NCBI RefSeq assembly: GCF_004323735.1
Contig: NZ_CP036455.1
Location: forward strand, 2,971,101 to 3,035,100
Direction of reading: 5' to 3'
DNA: 64,000 bases
DNA from: Streptomonospora litoralis
GTDB lineage: Bacteria; Actinomycetota; Actinomycetes; Streptosporangiales; Streptosporangiaceae
The position numbers and the translations under genes are program-made. This document shows, one piece after another, positions 8,535 to 17,467 of this stretch. A model generated the notes under the pieces. That model was not told where the DNA came from. It made no database searches and saw nothing but the letters and a program-made list of their open reading frames with translations. Positions within the stretch are counted from its first letter, which is position 1, and the number at the start of each line of letters is the position of its first letter.

Positions 8535-9242
8535 CTAGGCGGATCCCCGGCCGGCCTCGGCGCCCCACCCGCCGCCCATCAGCTGCTCGGCGTTGGCGCG
8601 GCGGCGCTCCAGCACCTCAGGGCGCATCTCCTCCATCCGCCGCAGCACCTTGCGCCGCGTGCGCTTGGCCAACCGGTCGATGTAGAGACGCCCCAGCGTG
8701 TGGTCGGTCTCATGGGCCAGACACCGCGCGAAATACCCGCTGCCGGCGATCTCCACCGCCGCCCCGCCGCTGTCGCGCCCGCTCACCACCGCATGCTCGG
8801 GCCGCGCCAGCTCCGCATGCGGGCCCGGCACCGACAAACACCCCTCGTTGTCGACCACCAGCACATCGGCGTCCGCGTCGCGCTCAGCCAACACCGGGTT
8901 GCACACATGCCCCACATGGCGCACCCCGTCGTCATCCGGGCAGTCGTAGACGAACACCCGCAGATCCACCCCGATCTGGTTGGCCGCCAACCCCACACCC
9001 TCAGCCGCATACATCGAAACGAACATGTCCGCGATCAACGCGTCCAGCTCCGCCGAACCGAACTCCGCATCCGCCACGTCGCGGCAGCGCCCGTGCAGCA
9101 CCTCGGCCCCCACCTCGGTGATCGCACGCACCCGCCCGCGCCGCGCCTGCGGCGCCAACTCCGGATAGGACTCCACCGGCTCACCCAACACGCGCACCCG
9201 CGCCTGGGACTCCCCCTTCTGGGAGGCAAAAGACTGAGACAT
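8535..9242 (-). CDS. def: Peptide deformylase
   Basis: This 235-residue enzyme removes the formyl group from nascent N-termini. All three motifs are present: GVGLAANQ (residues about 82-89), EGCLS (133-137) and HETDH (177-181), giving the metal ligands Cys and two His plus the catalytic Glu. It carries an N-terminal extension of about 30 residues relative to typical deformylases. The ATG at 9242 has GAGAG upstream. It stands alone here, not beside fmt, so it may be a second or specialised copy. Confidence 0.95.
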   Translation of the reverse strand: MSQSFASQKGESQARVRVLGEPVESYPELAPQARRGRVRAITEVGAEVLHGRCRDVADAEFGSAELDALIADMFVSMYAAEGVGLAANQIGVDLRVFVYDCPDDDGVRHVGHVCNPVLAERDADADVLVVDNEGCLSVPGPHAELARPEHAVVSGRDSGGAAVEIAGSGYFARCLAHETDHTLGRLYIDRLAKRTRRKVLRRMEEMRPEVLERRRANAEQLMGGGWGAEAGRGSA

Positions 9243-9378
9243 CGCCGCTCTCGCTACATCGGGGGGCAGACCACACACCCCGCACACCGCAGGGCGATGC
9301 CCGAAAAATAGCACAAAGTCGCAGGTCAGCCCGACCCCGCACCCCCACCCGCCGCAACACCCCAGCTCACGCCGCCCC

Positions 9379-9822
9379 TCAGCGGAACCAGCCGCCGCCC
9401 CCACCCAGGCACCGCACCAGATAATCCCGCAACGACGCCGCCACCAACCGCCGCCGATCACTCTCGTGATCCCACACCACGATCCCCGGCCCGTAGTCGG
9501 TATGCACCCACGCGAACTGCGGCCCCATGTCGCTGTCGCCGAAGAAGATCAACTCCTCGAACGGCGCATACAACTCCACATAATCCGGCTCCGCCCGCAT
9601 CGCCAGATTGTCCTCCACCACCCGCCGCGCCGACCACACCACCGCATCCCCGTACTCGTTGCACACCCCGTCGCACTCGGCATACAACGACACCAGCTCC
9701 GAGGGCACCGGCAGCCCCAACTCCTTCTCGATCAAGGCGACCACCGCCTCATCGGCCGGCTCGGCCAACTCCGCCCGCGGATACAGCTCAACGATCAGTT
9801 CACGCCACACACACAGAATCAT
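9379..9822 (-). CDS. SMI1/KNR4 (SUKH) domain protein
   Basis: This 147-residue protein has the SUKH pattern: an N-terminal helix with [31 protein letters not shown], then [26 protein letters not shown] and a closing amphipathic helix [15 protein letters not shown] proteins often act as immunity proteins against secreted nuclease-type toxins, and some are house-keeping adaptors. No toxin gene is next to it. The start at 9822 has only a weak ribosome-binding site; a GTG five codons later is possible. Confidence 0.85.
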   Translation of the reverse strand: MILCVWRELIVELYPRAELAEPADEAVVALIEKELGLPVPSELVSLYAECDGVCNEYGDAVVWSARRVVEDNLAMRAEPDYVELYAPFEELIFFGDSDMGPQFAWVHTDYGPGIVVWDHESDRRRLVAASLRDYLVRCLGGGGGWFR

Positions 9823-10215
9823 CACAGGTTGCGGCTTTACACGGGAAACCGGAGCCCGCGAGTTGCCCGATTCCCCCACCCGAACGGGAATAACACCCCA
9901 CCCCCACCCGTTGCACCGACTGCGGACCGGTGCGGTAGCAAGTGTCCCCCGGGCTCCACTCAATGCCTTCGCGGAATACCGCGCCCCAGCGGCGGACTTC
10001 GGAACCGCGTTGCGCCACGCGCCGAGAGGCGACCGCCGCACCGGTCCGCACCTACGCCCCCGCCGGCACGCCACACGCGTGCCGGCGGAGGCGTTTTTCG
10101 TCCCGGAACCACCCACCCCGCCCGGAAACGCCCACCTCCCCCGGATGCGTGCCACCACCACCCCACACCAGGCTCAATGGCCCCACGCACCAGCACGCAC
10201 CCGCCGGGAGGCCCC
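9823..10215 (+). other. Divergent intergenic region, possible sRNA or attenuated leader
   Basis: This 393-nt gap separates the SUKH gene from the secreted-protein gene. Apart from the orphan terminator it holds a few promoter-like patches, for example GGAATAACACC near 9890 and GGTAGCAAG near 9933. No protein-coding frame is convincing. Confidence 0.4.
10055..10098 (+). terminator. Orphan intrinsic terminator on the + strand
   Basis: A 16-nt arm (10055-10070) pairs with 10078-10093 with one mismatch around a 7-nt loop and is followed by TTTTT at 10094-10098. The only gene to the left is on the other strand, so no annotated + transcript ends here. It is either an attenuator in the leader of the gene at 10216 or the 3' end of a small RNA starting between 9823 and 10055. 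Confidence 0.75.
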
Positions 10216-11196
10216 GTGCCCACCACAAGAGCCCGCCTGCTCGCCGCCACCACCGCACTGCTCACCCTGACCACCACCACACCCGCCACCGCCCAACCCC
10301 CCACCCAGCAACCCCGCTACCCCGGCCACACCACCAGCCGCTACATCACCGCCCACAACACCCCCGCCGACACCGCCCGCGCCGCCGACGCCGGCTGCGC
10401 CGCCGCCACCACCGCCCAACCCGGCCTGCGCATCCTCTTCCTCGGCACCCAAGAACACGGCAGCCGCCTACGCCACCCCGGCACCACCAGAACCACCACC
10501 ACCCCCCGCATCCCCACCCGCGCCGCCGTCGACATCGCCGCCGCCTACGCCACCGGCTTCACCCGCTGCAACACCACCGACACCACCGCCCACCTCGCCC
10601 TCGGCGTCAACAACAAAGACGACGGCGGCATCGCCCCCGCCCGCGCCGGACGCAACTGGGCCCGCATCGTCGAAGCCGCCGCCCGCCGCGCCGACACCGA
10701 CCACCTCACCATCACCGGCGCCATCGACGCCGAACCCTCCTGGTCCACCCCCGCCTGGGCCCGCACCTGGGTCGACGCCTACACCGCCACCACCGACCGC
10801 CGCCTCTACGCCGCCAACTCCGCCGGCGGCTGCCCCACCCCCGGACACACCTCCACCGCCTGCAACAACGGCTGGAAACTCGCCGACATCCACTACCTCG
10901 CCACCGGCGCCGCCCCCACCCTGCACGCCATCCCCCAGATCTACCGAACCGACGGCATCCAAGCCCGCCAATGGGCCGCCGTCAGCGCCTGGGGCGCCCA
11001 CCACAAGAACCAGCCCGTCCGCTTCGCCGGCGCCCTGTCCCAACACACGGCCTGCACCCAACGCGGCGGCTGCACCCGCACCGACAACACCCCCGAAGCC
11101 GCCTGGCGGCAACTCCGCGACGCCCTCAACGCCCGAGCCGCCACAGCCGTCACCCGCCTGCCCTACGCCACCGACATGCGCTGGCCCGCCACCTGA
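10216..11196 (+). CDS. Conserved secreted protein of unknown function
   Basis: This 326-residue protein starts at a GTG with GGGAGG 5 nt upstream. An N-terminal signal peptide (RARLLAATTALLTLTTTTPATAQ, cleavage near residue 24) indicates export. The mature part has paired cysteines (residues in GCAAAT, TRCN, GGCP, TACNNG, HTACTQRGGC) and motifs LGVNNKDDGG, GAIDAEPSW and YAANSAGGCP that suggest a folded TIM-barrel-like domain reminiscent of glycosidase-like proteins, although I cannot assign a family. It may be disulfide-stabilised. Confidence 0.75.
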   Translation: MPTTRARLLAATTALLTLTTTTPATAQPPTQQPRYPGHTTSRYITAHNTPADTARAADAGCAAATTAQPGLRILFLGTQEHGSRLRHPGTTRTTTTPRIPTRAAVDIAAAYATGFTRCNTTDTTAHLALGVNNKDDGGIAPARAGRNWARIVEAAARRADTDHLTITGAIDAEPSWSTPAWARTWVDAYTATTDRRLYAANSAGGCPTPGHTSTACNNGWKLADIHYLATGAAPTLHAIPQIYRTDGIQARQWAAVSAWGAHHKNQPVRFAGALSQHTACTQRGGCTRTDNTPEAAWRQLRDALNARAATAVTRLPYATDMRWPAT

Positions 11197-11346
11197 CCCG
11201 GCCCAACCGGCGCGCACCACTCACCCGCGGCCGACGGCCCGCACCCCCACCCCGACAGGGGAGACCGCACCACCGACCCCGCACCGCCGCAGAGGCCACA
11301 ATGGAGGCGACGCACCCACACCAGCCCGCCACGAAGGACCCCGCCC

Positions 11347-12633
11347 ATGGCCCGACCCCACTACCGCCACCACACCCGCTTCACCCAACTCGTGTGGTGC
11401 CTGCTGCTCACCGCCCACGCCGCAGCCGGGGTCCTCCTCCTCGCCCTCAGCCTCGCCGCCGCCGCCCTCTGCATCATCTGGGTCGGCCTGCCCCTCCTCG
11501 TCACCCTCACCCGCCTACTGCGCGGCCACGCCCACACCCACCGCCGCATGCTCGGCCACCTCCTCGCCGACGGCCCCATCCCCGCCCCCGCCTACCGCCC
11601 CCTCCCCGACAACCGCCTCACCACCCAGATCACCACCGTCCTCACCGACCCCGCCACCCGCCGCGACTACATCTGGCTCGCCACCAACGCAACCGCCGGC
11701 ATCATGCTCGCAGCCCTCCCCAACGTCCTCCTCGCCCACGGCCTCCAAGCCCTCGCCTACACCTACACCTGGCGCTACACCACCAGCGCCTACGCCCTCC
11801 AACCCGTCACCACCCAAAACGACGCCTGGCCCGCCCTCATCACCGCCGCCCTCCTCCTCACCCTCGCCTACCTCCTCACCCCCACCGCCCTACACACCTA
11901 CACCCGCCTCAACCGCGCCCTGCTCGCCCCCACCGAACAAGCCCGCCTCGCCGCCCGCGTCGCCCACCTCGCCACCACCCGCGCCCACACCATCGACACC
12001 CAAGCCTCCGAAATCCGCCGCATCGAACGCGACCTCCACGACGGCGCCCAAGCCCGCCTCGTCGCCCTCGGCATGAACCTCGGCATGGCCGAAGAAATGC
12101 TCACCGACAACCCCCAAGCCGCCCACCGCCTCCTCACCGAAGCCCGCGAATCCACCCGCCAAGCCCTCACCGAGCTCCGCGACCTCGTCCGCGGCATCCA
12201 CCCACCCGTCCTCGTCGAACGCGGCATCGACGGCGCCGTCCGCGCCCTCGCCGTCACCCACCAGATCCCCATCACCGTCGACATCGACCTCCCCGGCCGA
12301 CCCCCCGACCCCGTCGAATCCGCCGCCTACTTCGCCGTCGCCGAACTCCTCACCAACACCGCCAAACACGCCCACGCCACCCGCGCCTGGGTCCGCATCA
12401 ACCACGGCCGCGACCGCATCGTCCTCATCGTCGGCGACAACGGCACCGGCGGCCTCGACCCCCGAGGCGGCACCGGCCTCACCGGTATCCGACGCCGCCT
12501 CTCCGCATTCGACGGCACCATGAACTCCGTCAGCCCCACCGGCGGGCCCACCATCATCACCATCGAACTGCCGTGCGAGACCGCATCCATGACCGAAGCC
12601 CCCACGCCCGCCCCCGACACCCACCCGAACTAA
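11347..12633 (+). CDS. NarL-type sensor histidine kinase
   Basis: This 428-residue kinase has two N-terminal hydrophobic hairpins (residues about 15-55 and 110-190) of the actinobacterial sensor type. The HisKA_3 dimerisation domain has the phosphoacceptor in IERDLHDGAQARLVALGM (His231), and the HATPase domain has ELLTNTAKHAHA, GDNGTGG and GTGLTGIRRRL. It most likely phosphorylates the response regulator encoded 144 nt downstream. The signal is unknown. Leu and Glu codons are overwhelmingly CTC and GAA. Confidence 0.95.
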   Translation: MARPHYRHHTRFTQLVWCLLLTAHAAAGVLLLALSLAAAALCIIWVGLPLLVTLTRLLRGHAHTHRRMLGHLLADGPIPAPAYRPLPDNRLTTQITTVLTDPATRRDYIWLATNATAGIMLAALPNVLLAHGLQALAYTYTWRYTTSAYALQPVTTQNDAWPALITAALLLTLAYLLTPTALHTYTRLNRALLAPTEQARLAARVAHLATTRAHTIDTQASEIRRIERDLHDGAQARLVALGMNLGMAEEMLTDNPQAAHRLLTEARESTRQALTELRDLVRGIHPPVLVERGIDGAVRALAVTHQIPITVDIDLPGRPPDPVESAAYFAVAELLTNTAKHAHATRAWVRINHGRDRIVLIVGDNGTGGLDPRGGTGLTGIRRRLSAFDGTMNSVSPTGGPTIITIELPCETASMTEAPTPAPDTHPN

Positions 12634-12725
12634 CACACCGAGACACCCACCACCGGCGACAGCAGCAACCGGCGACCAGAACCACCACGCCCACGCCCGG
12701 TCCCCCCACAGGCCGCCTACCTAGC

Positions 12726-12731
12726 TACACT
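12726..12731 (+). promoter_or_regulatory. Possible -10 element of the response-regulator gene
   Basis: CTAGCTACACTCACC contains TACACT about 47 nt before the GTG at 12778. GAAGGAA (12764-12770) is the ribosome-binding site. A separate promoter would explain the 144-nt gap after the kinase gene. Confidence 0.4.
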
Positions 12732-12777
12732 CACCCCGAAAGCGCCACCCAGGCCTGCACACCGAAGGAACCCCGCC

Positions 12778-13422
12778 GTGCGCGTCGTCATCGCCGAAGA
12801 CCTCGCCCTGCTCCGCGACGGACTCATCCGCCTGCTCGAAGCCCACGACTGCACCGTCGCCGCCGCCGTCGACAACGGCCCCGACCTGCACAAAGCCCTC
12901 ACCGAACACCGCCCCGACGTCGCCGTCGTCGACGTACGCCTACCCCCCACCTTCACCGACGAAGGACTCCAAGCCGCCATCAGCGCCCGCCAAACCCTCC
13001 CCGGCCTGCCCATCCTCGTGCTCTCCCAGCACGTCGAACAGCTCTACGCCCGCGAACTGCTCTCCGACGACCGCGGCGCCGTCGGCTACCTCCTCAAAGA
13101 CCGCGTCTTCGACATCAGCCAGTTCCTCGACGCCATCAACCGCGTCGCCGCCGGCGGCACCGCAATGGACCCCGCCGTCATCTCCCAACTCCTGGCCAAA
13201 CACACCGACGCCAGCCCACTCGCCCAACTCACCACCCGCGAACGCGAAGTCCTCGCCGAAATGGCCGAAGGCCGCTCCAACTCCGCCATCGCCACACGCC
13301 TTTACATAACCGAAAAAGCCGTCAGCAAGCACATCAACAGCATCTTCACCAAACTCGACCTGCCGCCCTCCACCGACGACAGCCGCCGCGTCCGCGCCGT
13401 CCTCGCCTACCTCAACCAGTAA
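12778..13422 (+). CDS. LuxR/NarL-family response regulator
   Basis: This 214-residue regulator starts at a GTG. The receiver domain has the acidic pair E7/D8, phosphoacceptor D52 (VVDVRLPP) and the conserved Lys in LLKDR. The C-terminal LuxR helix-turn-helix (LTTREREVLAEMAEGRSNSAIATRLYITEKAVSKHINSIF) binds DNA. It is the likely partner of the upstream histidine kinase. It converges with the AMP-ligase-like gene, with only 8 nt between stop codons. Confidence 0.95.
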   Translation: MRVVIAEDLALLRDGLIRLLEAHDCTVAAAVDNGPDLHKALTEHRPDVAVVDVRLPPTFTDEGLQAAISARQTLPGLPILVLSQHVEQLYARELLSDDRGAVGYLLKDRVFDISQFLDAINRVAAGGTAMDPAVISQLLAKHTDASPLAQLTTREREVLAEMAEGRSNSAIATRLYITEKAVSKHINSIFTKLDLPPSTDDSRRVRAVLAYLNQ

Positions 13423-13430
13423 CCGCCCCA

Positions 13431-15311
13431 CTACTCCCGCGGCGTCTCCCGACTGCGATACAACCCCTCGATCTCCTCCGCGAACGCCCGCAGCACCGCA
13501 TCACGCCGCAGACTCCCATCCCCCAGCACCAGCCCCGCCGCCGCCGTGAACTCCTCCGCCAGCACGTGAAACGCCCGAACCGCCCACTCCGCCGGCACGG
13601 CGTGATTGGCCGCCACCACCGCAGAACGGATCTCCGCCCCCAGATCCGCATCCGCCGCCAACTCCGCACGCGTCATCGACAACGGCCGATTGTTCACCAA
13701 CCGCCAGTACTCCACCTGGTCACCGGCCAACGTCACCAGCGCACTCGCATACGGACGCCCCCGCCCGATCACCATCGCCTGCGCCACCAGCGGATGCGCA
13801 CACGCCCGCTGCTCCCACACCGCCGCATGATCGGGCTCGGCCTCCGCCGCCCCCGACGCACGAGCCCCCGGGCGCCCCCGCACCCCCGAACGGCTCGACT
13901 CGGCCCGCAACCGCCGACCCAACGCCACAAACCCCGACTCGTCCAGACTCCCCGCCACACCCGTGGCCAGCCAGCCCTCCCACAACGCCGAACGCGTCGC
14001 CTCCTCATCACCCCAATACCCCCCGAAGACCCACGGCCCCCGCACATACACCTCACCATCACCCGAGGGACGCACCTCCACCCCCGCAAGAGCCCGACCC
14101 ACCGTCTGCACCCGGCGCTCCTGCGGCGACCCCGCCGTCACCACACCCCCCGACTCCGGCGTCCCCCACGCCTGCACCAACGGCACCCCCGCACCGTTGA
14201 AGAAACGCTCCAACCGCTCCGACAACCCCCCGCCGACACACACCACAAGCCGCACACGCCCACCCAGCGCCTCACGCACCCGGCTGAACACCCACTCGTA
14301 CATCGCCCGCGACATCCGCCGCCACGCACCCTTGCGCTGCGCCTTGTCGTACTCCACAGCCAACTCCGTGGCCAGATTGAACGAATCCACGTTGTCCCAG
14401 CCGTTGCGCGGCGCCGCAGAACGCTCCGCCTGATACACCCGATCCACCAGCCACGGCCGGCACACCAGCACCCGCGGCGCGAACGTCCGCACCTCACGCC
14501 GCATCCGCGGACCCCACGACACGAAACCCACCGACGCACCCGTCAACGCGCACGCCACCAGCCCCGGCAAAGCCCCGGCCTCCCACAGCCCCAACTCCAC
14601 CAGCACCCGGCCCACACCCGGCTCCTCGCGCTCACCACGGCGGCGCTCATCCCGAGCCGCCGAAGACAACCGCTCCACCACGGCCTCAGCCGCCGCCAGC
14701 ACACCCCCGTGCGTCAACACCACACCCCGCGTGCGCACCACCGTGCTCACCGGATACACCACCGCCGCCACATCCGACGGCGACTGCTCCTCACGCCTGA
14801 ACCGCACCGCCGTGGAGTCCATATACGCCCCCGGCCGCGCGATCGACTCCAAACCCCCCTGATCCAGCCGCCACACCCGCGCCAGATCACTCAACTCACG
14901 CCCCAGCGCCCCCACCGTCGCCGCGTGGCGCCCGTCCTCCAACACCACCGCCGCCGGATCGCAATCCCGCAGCACATAACCCAACCGCTCCGCCGACACC
15001 CCCGGAGCCAGCACCACGACCGCGGCCCGCACCACCCAGGCCGCCAGTACCACCACCGCACACGCCACACCCGGGCGCGCCACCACCACGATGCGGTCGC
15101 CCGCACCCACCCCCACCCCGATCAGCCCCTTGGCCACACCGGCCACCAGCGCCAGAAAGTCCCGCGACGACACCGGCTCCCAGCCCGTACCGTCCTCCGA
15201 CAATCCCACCAGGACCTCGTCACGCGGAGCGTCCTCCGCCCACGCGTACGGCACATCACCCAACCCGCGAAGCCGCTCCTGCCCGCCAGCACCAACCGAC
15301 GACTCCGCCAT
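13431..15311 (-). CDS. Degenerate long-chain acyl-CoA synthetase-like protein
   Basis: This 626-residue protein has the overall layout of FadD15-type ANL enzymes, including EYDKAQRKGAW, the VCVGGGLSERLERFFNGAGVP region and WGTPESGG. The catalytic motifs are eroded: the nucleotide-binding loop reads VVYPVSTVVRTRGVVLTHG (about residue 184 on) where TSGTTGxPKG is expected, the ribose-binding Asp of TGD is replaced (ATGVAG, near 445), and the C-terminal TLK lysine motif reads DGSLRRD. The frame is intact, so it is a probable pseudoenzyme rather than a decaying gene. The ATG at 15311 has GGAGAGG upstream. Confidence 0.88.
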   Translation of the reverse strand: MAESSVGAGGQERLRGLGDVPYAWAEDAPRDEVLVGLSEDGTGWEPVSSRDFLALVAGVAKGLIGVGVGAGDRIVVVARPGVACAVVVLAAWVVRAAVVVLAPGVSAERLGYVLRDCDPAAVVLEDGRHAATVGALGRELSDLARVWRLDQGGLESIARPGAYMDSTAVRFRREEQSPSDVAAVVYPVSTVVRTRGVVLTHGGVLAAAEAVVERLSSAARDERRRGEREEPGVGRVLVELGLWEAGALPGLVACALTGASVGFVSWGPRMRREVRTFAPRVLVCRPWLVDRVYQAERSAAPRNGWDNVDSFNLATELAVEYDKAQRKGAWRRMSRAMYEWVFSRVREALGGRVRLVVCVGGGLSERLERFFNGAGVPLVQAWGTPESGGVVTAGSPQERRVQTVGRALAGVEVRPSGDGEVYVRGPWVFGGYWGDEEATRSALWEGWLATGVAGSLDESGFVALGRRLRAESSRSGVRGRPGARASGAAEAEPDHAAVWEQRACAHPLVAQAMVIGRGRPYASALVTLAGDQVEYWRLVNNRPLSMTRAELAADADLGAEIRSAVVAANHAVPAEWAVRAFHVLAEEFTAAAGLVLGDGSLRRDAVLRAFAEEIEGLYRSRETPRE

Positions 15312-15450
15312 CAACGACCTCTCCTCAGACCAGACCATCGGCGGCGAAACACACAATCACCGCAGCCGAAGACACCTCACGCGAATGAGCCCCTACTGTG
15401 CACGTAATCCTCACCTCACGGCAACCCGGGCCGACACCCACACCGACCAC

Positions 15451-15482
15451 GAAAAACGGCCCCGGCGCAACGCACCGGGGCC
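15451..15482 (-). terminator. Rho-independent terminator of the Bcr/CflA gene
   Basis: Read on the minus strand, GGCCCCGG and CCGGGGCC pair around a 9-nt loop and are followed by GTTTTTC. It lies 25 nt after the stop of the minus-strand MFS gene. Confidence 0.85.
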
Positions 15483-15507
15483 GCCCCCATCACACCATCA
15501 TCCGACC

Positions 15508-16788
15508 TCACACAGCAGACCGCGCCGCCCGCCGCACCGTCGCCGCGAACACCACCGCAGCCAAGGCACCCACCGCCCCCATCACCACCGCCATACTCAC
15601 CAGACTCGCCTCACCCGAAGGCGTCAACCCCGCCAGCGACGACACCCCGCCGCCCAGCGCGAACTGCAACGACCCCATCAGCGCCGACGCCGTACCCGCC
15701 ACCGCCCGCGACTGCGACGAGATCGCCAACGTCGTCGCGTTGGGCATCACGAACCCCACACTGAACATCATCACGAAGAACACCGCCGTCAACGCCACCA
15801 ACGCACCCGCGCCCGACACACCCGCCGCCGCCAGCACACCGAGCGCCGCCACAGCCGCCAATGCACCGCACAACCCGCCGGCCAACCGCCGCGACGTCTC
15901 CACCCGGCCGATCAGAAACGCGTTCACCTGCGTACCGACCATCAGCCCCGCCGTGTTGACCCCGAACATCAACGCGAACACCTGCTCCGAGGCACCCAGC
16001 CGACTCTGCGACACGAACGAGAACGACGACACGTAGGTGAACATCATCCCGAACGCCAACCCCAGCGTCAGCGCCGGACCCACGAACCGCACATCACGCA
16101 CCAGGCCCCACACCGTGCGCGCCAGAGACACCACCCGAAACGGCCTGCGCACCGCAGCCGGCAGCGTCTCCGGCAGCGCGAAGAACACCACCACCAGGCT
16201 CACCAGCGACACCGAACCCAGCAGCACGAAACTCGACTGCCACGGACCCACCCGCAGCAACTGCGCACCCAGCACCGGCCCCAGCAACGGAGCCAACCCC
16301 GTCACCAGCATCAACCGGGAGAAGAACCGCGCAGCCTCATCGCCCTCGAACACATCGCGCACCACCGCCCGGGCGATCACCGCCCCCGAAGCGCCCGCGA
16401 CACCCTGCACGAACCGCAGCACCACCAGCACCGGAGCCGACGGCACCAGCGCACACGCGAACGACACCAGCGTGAACACCGCGAACCCCACCAGCAGCGG
16501 CCCCCGCCGCCCCAGCGCATCACTCAACGGCCCGATCACCAGCTGCCCCAGCGACAACCCCAGCATGATCGCCGTCAACGTCAACTGGATCTGCGCCTGC
16601 GGCGCATGCAGATCCGCCGCGATCTCCGGAAACGCCGGCAGATAAAGATCCGTCGCCAGCGGACCGGTCGCCGTCAGTGTCCCCAGAACCAGCACCAGCA
16701 GCGCGAACGAACGCCGCGGCATGCGCCCCGACTCCTCGCGCAGCGCGATCCCGGCGACGGACTTCCCGGATAACCGGCTCTGCGACAC
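15508..16788 (-). CDS. Bcr/CflA-family multidrug MFS transporter
   Basis: This 426-residue protein has twelve predicted transmembrane helices and the family hallmarks LTATGPLATDLYLPAFPEIA in helix 1, DALGRRGPLL in the helix 2-3 loop, and RFVQGVAGASGAVIARAVVRD. Family members export drugs such as bicyclomycin and chloramphenicol or natural products. The GTG at 16788 has GGAGGG seven nt upstream; an internal ATG at 16722 lies nearer helix 1. A MarR-like operator about 150 bp upstream suggests ligand-induced expression. Confidence 0.92.
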   Translation of the reverse strand: MSQSRLSGKSVAGIALREESGRMPRRSFALLVLVLGTLTATGPLATDLYLPAFPEIAADLHAPQAQIQLTLTAIMLGLSLGQLVIGPLSDALGRRGPLLVGFAVFTLVSFACALVPSAPVLVVLRFVQGVAGASGAVIARAVVRDVFEGDEAARFFSRLMLVTGLAPLLGPVLGAQLLRVGPWQSSFVLLGSVSLVSLVVVFFALPETLPAAVRRPFRVVSLARTVWGLVRDVRFVGPALTLGLAFGMMFTYVSSFSFVSQSRLGASEQVFALMFGVNTAGLMVGTQVNAFLIGRVETSRRLAGGLCGALAAVAALGVLAAAGVSGAGALVALTAVFFVMMFSVGFVMPNATTLAISSQSRAVAGTASALMGSLQFALGGGVSSLAGLTPSGEASLVSMAVVMGAVGALAAVVFAATVRRAARSAV

Positions 16789-16939
16789 GAAACGACCCTC
16801 CACAACCCTCGACGAACCGACACCCCGCACCACCGGGCGGGAAAAGGCGCACAACCGCCCTTAACAAGCAACGCCCCGCACGCCCCCGGGCATCCTTTCA
16901 AACGCCCCCGCGAGCGGTGACGTCGCCCACCCGGATCAC

Positions 16940-16956
16940 TTAGTTAGCGTAACTAA
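16940..16956 (-). promoter_or_regulatory. MarR-like operator upstream of the Bcr/CflA exporter
   Basis: TTAGTTA-GCG-TAACTAA is a perfect 7-3-7 dyad in an AT-rich patch within GC-only DNA, typical of MarR/OhrR-family operators. It is 152 bp before the exporter start. No MarR gene lies in this window. Confidence 0.65.
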
Positions 16957-17059
16957 CCAAATCGTCGCAGGAAACCGCGTCTCCGCACCCCAGCCCCGAC
17001 ATCGCCGAAGCCCCACCACCACAGCGACCACATTAGCCCCCGCACACCACACCGGCCGC

Positions 17060-17467
17060 TCACAACACCAACCGCTCCGCCAACCGCTCCAACTCACCCG
17101 CCGCGTCCCGCGTCAAACCGGTATGAATCGCCCCCGGCTGCACGATCGTGCTCCGCGGCGCCGTCAACCACCGAAACCGCCGCCCCGCATCCTCCTCCCG
17201 CGCCGGCCCGGCCCCCGCGCCACCACGGCACACCAACTCCACCCCCTCCAGCGCCCGAGCGACACCATCCACGTCCACCCCCGGATCCAACGTCCGCAAC
17301 CGCCGCGCATCCACCACGCACCGCGCACCCAGGAACCGCTGCGCACGGCAATACACGATCACCCCCGCATTGACCCGCTCCCCCCGCTCCAATCGCGGCA
17401 CCACCCGAACCAGCGCATACTCGAACACATCACGCGCCACCGACACCTCAGGCACCCCGCCACTCAC
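17060..17467 (-). CDS. DUF3037 family protein
   Basis: This 135-residue protein shows the DUF3037 pattern: RDVFEYALVRVVPRLERGERVNAGVIVYCR at the start and RWLTAPRSTIVQPGAIHTGLT near the end. Its GTG start overlaps the stop of the HipA-like gene (GTGA), so the pair is translationally coupled. DUF3037 genes are commonly found beside HipA-like kinases, which suggests a functional partnership, although no activity is established. Choosing the overlap start gives a ribosome-binding site (GGGGG) inside the upstream gene. Confidence 0.85.
   Translation of the reverse strand: MSGGVPEVSVARDVFEYALVRVVPRLERGERVNAGVIVYCRAQRFLGARCVVDARRLRTLDPGVDVDGVARALEGVELVCRGGAGAGPAREEDAGRRFRWLTAPRSTIVQPGAIHTGLTRDAAGELERLAERLVL

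Noticed and set aside
12778-13430. Operon of the response regulator with the AMP-ligase-like gene
   Set aside because: They are convergent, with 8 nt between stop codons, so cannot share a transcript start.
9942-15407. A 1,821-codon open frame on the + strand
   Set aside because: Its translation is a monotonous Pro/Arg/His mixture produced by C-rich DNA, and it crosses five well-supported genes on both strands.
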